This document shows positions 13,139-18,032 of a DNA stretch of 18,032 bases, piece by piece. The stretch's first letter is position 1. Every line of letters starts with the position of its first letter. This DNA comes from CAZUZD01 sp964624465. Lineage in GTDB: Bacteria; Planctomycetota; Planctomycetia; Isosphaerales; Isosphaeraceae. Both the position numbers and the translations under genes were made by a program. Where the stretch lies: positions 1-18,032 of the forward strand of contig CAZUZD010000104.1 of NCBI GenBank assembly GCA_964624465.1, written 5' to 3'. The notes beneath the pieces are model-generated. The model was not told where the DNA came from and did not search any database. It saw only the letters and a list, made by a program, of their open reading frames with translations.

Positions 13139-14623
13139 ATGACCGTACGCACCCGCTTCGCCCCCAGCCCCACGGGCTTCCTGCACAACGGCGGGGTGCG
13201 GACCGCCCGGTTCAACAGGCTGCTGGCCCGCCACCACGGCGGCCAGTTCATCCTGCGCATCGACGACACCGACCAGCAGCGCCACGTCGAGGACGCCGTC
13301 GCGCGCATCCTCGACGGCTTCCGCTGGATCGGCATCGACTTCGATGAGGGCCCCGAGGTCGGCGGCCCCCACGGCCCGTATTACCAGTCCCAGCGGACCG
13401 ACAAGTACCGCGCCGCGGCCGAGCAGCTCATCGCCTCGGGCCACGTCTACCGCGACTACTCCACCGACGCCGAGCGCGCCGCCGACAAGACGGCCGCCGA
13501 GCGCGAGAAGCGCGCCTACCGGTTCCGCCGCAAGCCGTACACCGAGGCCGAGCTCGCCCAGTTCGACGCCGAGGGCCGCTCCTACGCGCTGCGGTTCGAG
13601 GTGCCCCCGCACCGCATGCTCGTGCTCCAGGACGCCGTCAAGGGCCCGGTGCAGTTCAGCACCGACGAGATCGGCGACTTCGTGATCGTCCGGCCCGACG
13701 GCTCGCCGCTGTACAACTTCGCGAGCACCGTCGACGACGTCGACATGCAGATCACGCACGTCGTCCGCGCCGAGGAGCACCTCTCGAACACCTTCCCGCA
13801 GCTGCTCCTGTTCGAGGCCCTGGGCGCGCCGCTACCCACCTTCGCCCACATCCCGTACGTGGCCGAGCCGGGTTCGAAGTCGAAGATGTCCAAGCGGAAG
13901 ACCGCCGAGTACGAGCAGAAGGGCATCCTGATCCTGCTGCACCAGTACGTCGAGCGCGGGTACCTGCCGGGCGCGATGATGAACTACCTGGCGCGGCTGG
14001 GCTGGAGCTTCGACGACAGCCAGGAGCTGTTCGGCCGCGACGAGCTGATCGCGAAGTTCACCCTCGACCGGGTCAACAGCTCGCCGGCGTCGTACGACCA
14101 GGACAAGCTGTTCTGGGTGCAGTCGGAGTGGATGAAGCGCGAGCCGCTCGACGCCAAGATCGCCGGCGTCACGCCGTACCTGGTCCGCGAGGGCCTGGTC
14201 ACCGAGCCGCTCGACGAGCCGACCCGCGCCCGCGTCGCCCAGGTCATCGAGGCCCTCGGCGACCGCCTGAAGGTCTTCTCCGACATCCTCAAGATGGGCC
14301 GCTACTTCTTCACCGAGACCCTCACGCACGACCCCGACGCCGTGAAGAAGCGGCTCAGGAAGGACGGCGTGCCCGCCCTGCTCACCGAGCTCGACGAGCT
14401 GCTGGCGACCGTCGAGCCCTACGACCTGGCGACGCTGGAGCAGGCCGTGCAGGCCTTCGCCGAGCGCACCGGCCGCAAGATGGGCGACGTGGTCAACCCG
14501 CTCCGCGTCGCCACCACCGGCCAGGGCGTCGGCCCCGGCCTCTACGACTGCCTTGTCATCCTCGGCCGCGACTCCTGTCGCCGCCGGATCGCCGAGACCC
14601 TCGCCCTCCTGAACGCCTCCTGA
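13139..14623 (+). CDS. gltX: Glutamate--tRNA ligase
   Basis: This class I synthetase charges tRNA(Glu) (or also tRNA(Gln) if the organism uses the transamidation route). It has 494 aa, the normal bacterial size, starting at ATG 13139; the upstream GACGAG is a weak ribosome binding site, but the conserved RTRFAPSPTGFLH begins at residue 4, which fixes the start. The Rossmann core shows PSPTGFLHNGGVRTA (residues 10-24), the HIGH-motif equivalent being HNGG (16-19) instead of the common HIGG, then LRIDDTDQQRH, GPYYQSQR, and the KMSKR loop (KMSKRK, 249-254). The C-terminal anticodon-binding part includes the GVGPGLYD segment typical of GluRS. A promoter lies at 12987-13016, and a long palindrome follows the gene, so it is probably monocistronic. 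Discriminating versus non-discriminating type cannot be decided. Confidence 0.95.
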   Translation: MTVRTRFAPSPTGFLHNGGVRTARFNRLLARHHGGQFILRIDDTDQQRHVEDAVARILDGFRWIGIDFDEGPEVGGPHGPYYQSQRTDKYRAAAEQLIASGHVYRDYSTDAERAADKTAAEREKRAYRFRRKPYTEAELAQFDAEGRSYALRFEVPPHRMLVLQDAVKGPVQFSTDEIGDFVIVRPDGSPLYNFASTVDDVDMQITHVVRAEEHLSNTFPQLLLFEALGAPLPTFAHIPYVAEPGSKSKMSKRKTAEYEQKGILILLHQYVERGYLPGAMMNYLARLGWSFDDSQELFGRDELIAKFTLDRVNSSPASYDQDKLFWVQSEWMKREPLDAKIAGVTPYLVREGLVTEPLDEPTRARVAQVIEALGDRLKVFSDILKMGRYFFTETLTHDPDAVKKRLRKDGVPALLTELDELLATVEPYDLATLEQAVQAFAERTGRKMGDVVNPLRVATTGQGVGPGLYDCLVILGRDSCRRRIAETLALLNAS

Positions 14624-14695
14624 ACCGATCCGATCCCGGGCCACGACCGGGTCGGCGTCTGGACCCGCGTCGGCATCACGAACCGTTGAACATCC

Positions 14696-14750
14696 CGTCG
14701 GGTCCGCTGTGCGGACCTTGTTCCGAACGGTCCGCACAGCGGACCCTACG
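14696..14750. repeat. Double palindrome (two inverted REP-like hairpins) downstream of gltX
   Basis: Two 18-nt arms, 14700-14717 and 14729-14746, are perfect reverse complements around the 11-nt loop TTGTTCCGAAC. Each arm is itself a hairpin: GGTCCGC-TGT-GCGGACC (14701-14717) and GGTCCGC-ACA-GCGGACC (14729-14745). Pairing resumes outside a C/T mismatch (CGT at 14696-14698 with ACG at 14748-14750). The layout resembles paired REP elements and may end gltX transcription; it sits 30 nt before the next start codon. Confidence 0.8.
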
Positions 14751-14780
14751 CGTCCTGAACCACCGAAGCAGAAGGTCCCC

Positions 14781-15743
14781 ATGCGCATCGTCGTCACCGG
14801 CTCGATTGCCTACGACTACATCATGGTCTTCCCGGGCAAGTTCCGGGACCACATCCTGCCCGAGAAGATGCACATCCTCAGCGTGTCGTTCCTGGTCGAC
14901 TCGCTGAAGCGGCTCCGCGGCGGCACGGCGGCCAACATCGCCTTCAACCTGGCCCTGCTCGGCGAGCGGCCCGAGCTGGTGGGCGCCGTCGGCGAGGACT
15001 TCGGCGAGTATCGCCAGTGGCTCGACCAGCACGGCGTCGACACCAAGCCGGTGAAGGTGATCTCGGGCGACTTCACCGCCTCCTGCTTCATCAACACCGA
15101 CATGCAGGACAACCAGATCACCGCCTTCTACCCGGGGGCCATGGCGCACGCCGCGTCGATCTCGCTGCACGACCTGGACCTCAACAGCCGCGACCTGGTC
15201 GTCATCGCCCCCAACGATCCGGCCGCCATGCGCCGCGCCGCCCGCGAGTGCCTCGACGCCAAGATCCCGTACCTCTACGACCCCTCGATGCAGGCCCCCC
15301 GCATGTCGGCCGAGGAGCTCGACGAGGGCTTCCAGGGCGCCAAGATCCTCACCGGCAACGACTACGAGTTCGGCATGATGGCCGAGAAGCTCGGCACCAC
15401 CGAGGACGCCCTGCGGCGCCGGGTGCCGGTGACCGTCATGACCAAGGGCGAGGCCGGCTGCCTCATCACGGTCGAGGGCGAGGAGTTCGAGATCCCGGCG
15501 GCGAAGCCGACGAAGGTCGTCGACCCCACCGGCGCCGGCGACGCCTACCGCTCGGGCCTGATCTTCGGCCTGAAGCACGGCCTGCCCTGGCCCTCGGCCG
15601 GCCGCGTGGCCGCGCTCACGGCCGTGTACGCCATCGAGCACTCCGGCACCCAGAACCACACGTACACCCGCCCCGAGTTCGCCGCGCGGTTCGCCGAGAA
15701 CTTCGGCAAGGACGCGGCCGTCGAGGCCCTGTTCTCGGCGTGA
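14781..15743 (+). CDS. PfkB-family carbohydrate or nucleoside kinase
   Basis: The 320-aa protein starts at ATG 14781 with GAAGG (14771-14775) five bases upstream; an upstream in-frame start at 14709 would lie inside the double palindrome and is rejected. It is a ribokinase-fold (PfkB) enzyme that phosphorylates a sugar or nucleoside hydroxyl with ATP. Signature 1 is RLRGGTAANIAFNLALLG (44-61), with GAVGEDFGEY after it; signature 2 is VVDPTGAGDAY with the catalytic base Asp254 and the anion hole GAGD. Between them are AFYPGAM, the LYDPSMQ strand, LTGNDYEF and VMTKGEAG. The N-terminal GSIAYDYIMVFPG with the IL lid resembles adenosine- or ribokinase-like members annotated simply as carbohydrate kinase. 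Neighbours give no hint of substrate. A strong hairpin follows the gene. Confidence 0.9.
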   Translation: MRIVVTGSIAYDYIMVFPGKFRDHILPEKMHILSVSFLVDSLKRLRGGTAANIAFNLALLGERPELVGAVGEDFGEYRQWLDQHGVDTKPVKVISGDFTASCFINTDMQDNQITAFYPGAMAHAASISLHDLDLNSRDLVVIAPNDPAAMRRAARECLDAKIPYLYDPSMQAPRMSAEELDEGFQGAKILTGNDYEFGMMAEKLGTTEDALRRRVPVTVMTKGEAGCLITVEGEEFEIPAAKPTKVVDPTGAGDAYRSGLIFGLKHGLPWPSAGRVAALTAVYAIEHSGTQNHTYTRPEFAARFAENFGKDAAVEALFSA

Positions 15744-15779
15744 GCCGGACCCGCGCCCGACCCCCGTCTCCCTGCCGAC

Positions 15780-15818
15780 GCCGACGCCGGCCCCCCGAGG
15801 GCGGGCGCCGGCGTCGGC
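15780..15818 (+). terminator. Strong hairpin between the PfkB-family gene and aat
   Basis: A perfect 12-bp stem, GCCGACGCCGGC (15780-15791) with GCCGGCGTCGGC (15807-15818), with a 15-nt loop that can pair further (CCCCC with GGG). It begins 37 nt after the stop of the kinase gene and ends 38 nt before aat. No T-run follows. Confidence 0.5.
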
Positions 15819-15856
15819 CGCATCCAGACCCCGACTCCCCGCGGAGCGCGACCGCC

Positions 15857-16567
15857 ATGCCCGTGTACTGGCTCGGCCCGTCGGTCGTGTTCCCCGACCC
15901 CGAGGAGGCCGAGCCCGAGGGGATCCTCGCCATCGGCGGCGACCTGCGGCCCGCGCGGCTGCTGGAAGCCTACCGCCGGGGCATCTTCCCCTGGTACGAC
16001 GAGCCGCCGATCCTCTGGTGGAGCCCGGACCCCCGACTCGTCCTGTTCCCGGGCGAGCTGAAGGTGTCGCGGAGCCTGCGGGCCACCCTCCGCAAGGGGA
16101 CCTATGAGTTCCGCGTCGACACCGCGTTCCGCGAGGTCATGCTCGGCTGCGCCACCATCGAGCGGGCGCACGAGGACGGCACCTGGATCAGTGAGGAGAT
16201 CCTCGACGCCTACACCCGGCTGCACGAGATGGGTTACGCCCACTCGGCCGAGAGCTGGGCCGACGGCGAGCTGGTCGGCGGCCTGTACGGCATCTGCCTG
16301 GGCGGGTGCTTCTTCGGCGAGTCGATGTTCAGCCGCCGCAGCGACGCCTCCAAGGCCGCCCTGGCCGGCCTGGTGGGGGAACTCCAGGCCCGTGGCGTCG
16401 AGCTGATCGACTGTCAGGTGACCACCGAGCACCTGCTCAGCCTGGGGGCCCGCGAGCTCCCGCGCCGGGAGTTCACCGCCAGGCTCGCCGACCTGACCGC
16501 TCGGCCCACCGACCGTGGCCGCTGGCGGACCGGCGGCGGAACCGTGCCGGTGCCCGGCCATCCCTGA
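15857..16567 (+). CDS. aat: Leucyl/phenylalanyl-tRNA--protein transferase
   Basis: Aat transfers Leu or Phe from tRNA to the N-terminal Lys or Arg of proteins, marking them for ClpS/ClpAP degradation in the bacterial N-degron pathway. The 236-aa length equals the E. coli enzyme. The ATG at 15857 has GGAG (15843-15846) ten bases upstream, and the hallmark GILAIGGDLRPARLLEAYRR starts at residue 22. Other family blocks are GIFPWY, WWSPDPRLVLFP, GTWIS (108-112), SAESW, CFFGESMFSR with Glu155, and LIDCQVTTEHLLSLGA with Asp185 and Gln187, matching the catalytic relay residues of E. coli Aat (Asp186, Gln188). Residues after about 215 are an Arg/Gly-rich tail. No clpS or clpA is in the window. Family assignment is firm. 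Confidence 0.95.
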   Translation: MPVYWLGPSVVFPDPEEAEPEGILAIGGDLRPARLLEAYRRGIFPWYDEPPILWWSPDPRLVLFPGELKVSRSLRATLRKGTYEFRVDTAFREVMLGCATIERAHEDGTWISEEILDAYTRLHEMGYAHSAESWADGELVGGLYGICLGGCFFGESMFSRRSDASKAALAGLVGELQARGVELIDCQVTTEHLLSLGARELPRREFTARLADLTARPTDRGRWRTGGGTVPVPGHP

Positions 16568-16771
16568 GCCGGATCGCGCCGGGTTGACGCTCTTTTCAGA
16601 TGGAACCGAGTGCCAATCCGGGCGCAGCCCCGTCCCGGTGGGCACCGACCCCGTCGCGGCGTGAGCCCGCAGCCCGCCTCTCCCGGGCTCGCTCGCGCCC
16701 CCGATCCGGGACCGGCCCGCGACGTCGTGCGCCGTCCCGACCCCCTCGAAGTTCCCCCGGAACCCCCCATC

Positions 16772-17830
16772 ATGCGCCCCAGTCCCCGCCGCCCGGCCCG
16801 TCCTTCGGGTTTCACGCTGATCGAGCTGCTGGTGGTCATCGCCATCATCGGCGTCCTGATCGCCCTCCTGCTGCCGGCCGTGCAGAGCGCCCGCGAGGCC
16901 GCCCGGCGCGCGCAGTGCACGAACAACCTGAAGCAGCTCGCCCTGGCGGCCGCCACCTACGAGTCGAGCCACGGCGTGCTGCCGCCGGGCACCTTCAGCC
17001 GGCTGCCCACCAGCGGCGGCAGCCGCTGGGGCTTCAGCCCGTTCGTGCACCTTGCCGGCTCGATGGAGCAGACCCAGGCGCTCAGCGCCGTGAACTTCGA
17101 CATCGGAATCTACATGCCCGAGAACGCCACCGTCGGCGGCATCGGGATCAGCACCCTCTGGTGCCCCAGCGACCCGGGCGTCGCGCAGCTGACGACCGCC
17201 TTCGTGGCCGAGACCTACGGCGCCGACGGGATCTGGAAGCAGGCCTTCACCAGCTACGGCGGCGTGGTCGGCACCTGGAACCTCTCGCTGCGGCTGACCG
17301 ACCCGACCTACGCCCTGCGGCTGGCCAACCTCAACGGCAGCATCCACGCCCACGCCAGCCACCGCGTCTCCGAGCTCAGCGACGGCACCAGCCAGACCAT
17401 GCTCTTCTCCGAGCACGTGCACGCCGCTCTCCCCTCGGGCGCCGACTACGGTCAGCGCGACTATTACCACTACTGGAACTCGGGCTACTGGACCGACTCG
17501 CTGCTGGAGGCGTACTATCCGCCCAACGCCTGGCGGCGGGTGCTCAACCCCAACGACCCGAACCAGATCGACCAGGACTACGTGGCGATGAACCCGGGCA
17601 GCTACCACCCCGGCGGCGTGAACGCGGCGTTCGCCGACGGCTCGGTCCGGTTCCTCAAGGACAGCATCGATTCCTGGGCGATCGACCCGACCACCAAGGT
17701 CGCCATCGGCACCATCTACGACGACGATGGCAACCGCACCTACAAGCTGCTGCCGGGCGCCAAGATCGGGATCTTCCAGGCCCTGGCCACCCGCGCCGGC
17801 GGCGAGGTCGTCTCGGCCGACGCCTATTGA
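16772..17830 (+). CDS. DUF1559 family protein with type IV pilin-like N-terminus
   Basis: The 352-aa protein begins at ATG 16772; the frame is open upstream to 16610, but that stretch is Arg/Pro-rich and the short basic leader RPSPRRPARPSG fits a prepilin leader. Gly13-Phe14 is the prepilin peptidase site, and GFTLIELLVV starts the hydrophobic helix that runs to about residue 36, followed by LPAVQSAREAARRAQC. NNLKQLALA and the C-terminal block SYHPGGVNAAFADGSVRF (near 290-310) are diagnostic of DUF1559, a family expanded to many copies in planctomycetes. These proteins are probably exported, pseudopilin-like and surface-located; their function is not established. The ribosome binding site is weak (CGGAA). 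A TTGACG at 16584-16589 could be a -35 box but has no good partner. A hairpin follows the stop. Confidence 0.93.
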   Translation: MRPSPRRPARPSGFTLIELLVVIAIIGVLIALLLPAVQSAREAARRAQCTNNLKQLALAAATYESSHGVLPPGTFSRLPTSGGSRWGFSPFVHLAGSMEQTQALSAVNFDIGIYMPENATVGGIGISTLWCPSDPGVAQLTTAFVAETYGADGIWKQAFTSYGGVVGTWNLSLRLTDPTYALRLANLNGSIHAHASHRVSELSDGTSQTMLFSEHVHAALPSGADYGQRDYYHYWNSGYWTDSLLEAYYPPNAWRRVLNPNDPNQIDQDYVAMNPGSYHPGGVNAAFADGSVRFLKDSIDSWAIDPTTKVAIGTIYDDDGNRTYKLLPGAKIGIFQALATRAGGEVVSADAY

Positions 17831-17848
17831 CCTGACCGTCGCCGTCGC

Positions 17849-17879
17849 CCCCGGACCCGTCGGCCCGCCGGGTCCGGGG
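17849..17879 (+). terminator. Hairpin after the DUF1559 gene
   Basis: CCCCGGACCCG (17849-17859) and CGGGTCCGGGG (17869-17879) form a perfect 11-bp stem with a 9-nt loop, 18 nt after the stop codon and 38 nt before the next start. It lacks a T-run, as do the other GC-rich hairpins in the window. Confidence 0.55.
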
Positions 17880-17917
17880 CCCGCCACCGGCCCGCGGGCC
17901 CGCCCGAGGCCACCACG

Positions 17918-18032
17918 ATGGCGCCCCCCACCCGCTGCTTCGTCGCGGTGCCGATCCCGGAAGCCGGGCTCGCGGCCCTCGACACGCTCCAGCACGCGCT
18001 GGCGCCCGAGCTGCCGGGCGTGCGCTGGACCC
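17918..18032 (+). CDS. thpR: RNA 2',3'-cyclic phosphodiesterase (2H family), N-terminal fragment
   Basis: Only 38 residues are present before the window ends. The ATG at 17918 has GAGG (17906-17909) eight bases upstream. The sequence RCFVAVPIPEAGLAAL at residues 6-21, then LPGVRWT, matches the N-terminus of ThpR/LigT proteins (typically R-x-F-V-A-I-x-x-P near the start and a xGVRWV stretch some 30 residues on). The enzyme opens 2',3'-cyclic phosphates in RNA and carries two HxT/S motifs, both of which lie beyond the window, so this call rests on the first strand and the VRW segment. It is preceded by a hairpin and probably has its own promoter, although none is obvious. Confidence 0.7.
   Translation, partial: MAPPTRCFVAVPIPEAGLAALDTLQHALAPELPGVRWT

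Noticed and set aside
14709..14780. Upstream start of the PfkB-family kinase at 14709.
   Set aside because: It would translate through the double palindrome; ATG 14781 has a ribosome binding site and begins right at the first beta strand.
16584..16612. Promoter for the DUF1559 gene from TTGACG at 16584-16589.
   Set aside because: No acceptable -10 at 16-18 nt; left only as a remark in the gene entry.

Overview
The window is very GC-rich DNA from a planctomycete, most likely a relative of Isosphaera or Singulisphaera. The evidence is a set of families typical of that phylum: a Pirellula/Verrucomicrobium-type heme-binding domain, a DUF1501 Tat-exported protein, a DUF1559 pilin-like protein, an N-terminal LEPxESRxLL surface-protein motif joined to a dockerin-like domain, and a short conserved planctomycete protein. 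The family placement is an inference. Large open frames antisense to real genes abound because of the GC content and are not annotated.

Layout. A rightward gene fragment for a cytochrome-like protein ends at 580. A 353-nt convergent spacer follows, holding three copies of a short palindromic repeat. A leftward cluster then runs from 6784 down to 934: a MetE-like cobalamin-independent methyltransferase, a UlaG-like metallo-beta-lactamase-fold hydrolase, a xylulokinase, a DUF1501 protein and a six-repeat PD40 beta-propeller protein. The first three are tightly packed (3-nt gap, then a TTGA start/stop overlap) and probably form one catabolic operon.

Divergent from this cluster is lgt (prolipoprotein diacylglyceryl transferase). 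It converges on a small acidic protein of unknown function, with two hairpins between them. A 610-nt gap without a gene leads to a second small unknown protein (136 aa) on the plus strand.

The right half is all plus strand: a 1105-aa secreted or surface protein, then gltX, a PfkB-family kinase, aat (leucyl/phenylalanyl-tRNA-protein transferase), a DUF1559 protein, and the start of thpR (RNA 2',3'-cyclic phosphodiesterase). These are mostly separated by GC-rich hairpins, so they look like single units rather than one operon. gltX has a good sigma-70-type promoter.

The most notable object is the 1105-aa protein. Its non-repeat segments read in order as one glycoside hydrolase family 64 (beta-1,3-glucanase) domain. 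Two arrays of roughly 39-residue G-S-G-Y repeats are inserted into that domain, and a dockerin-like calcium-binding module sits in front of it. I see no CRISPR array, tRNA, rRNA, transposase or phage gene.
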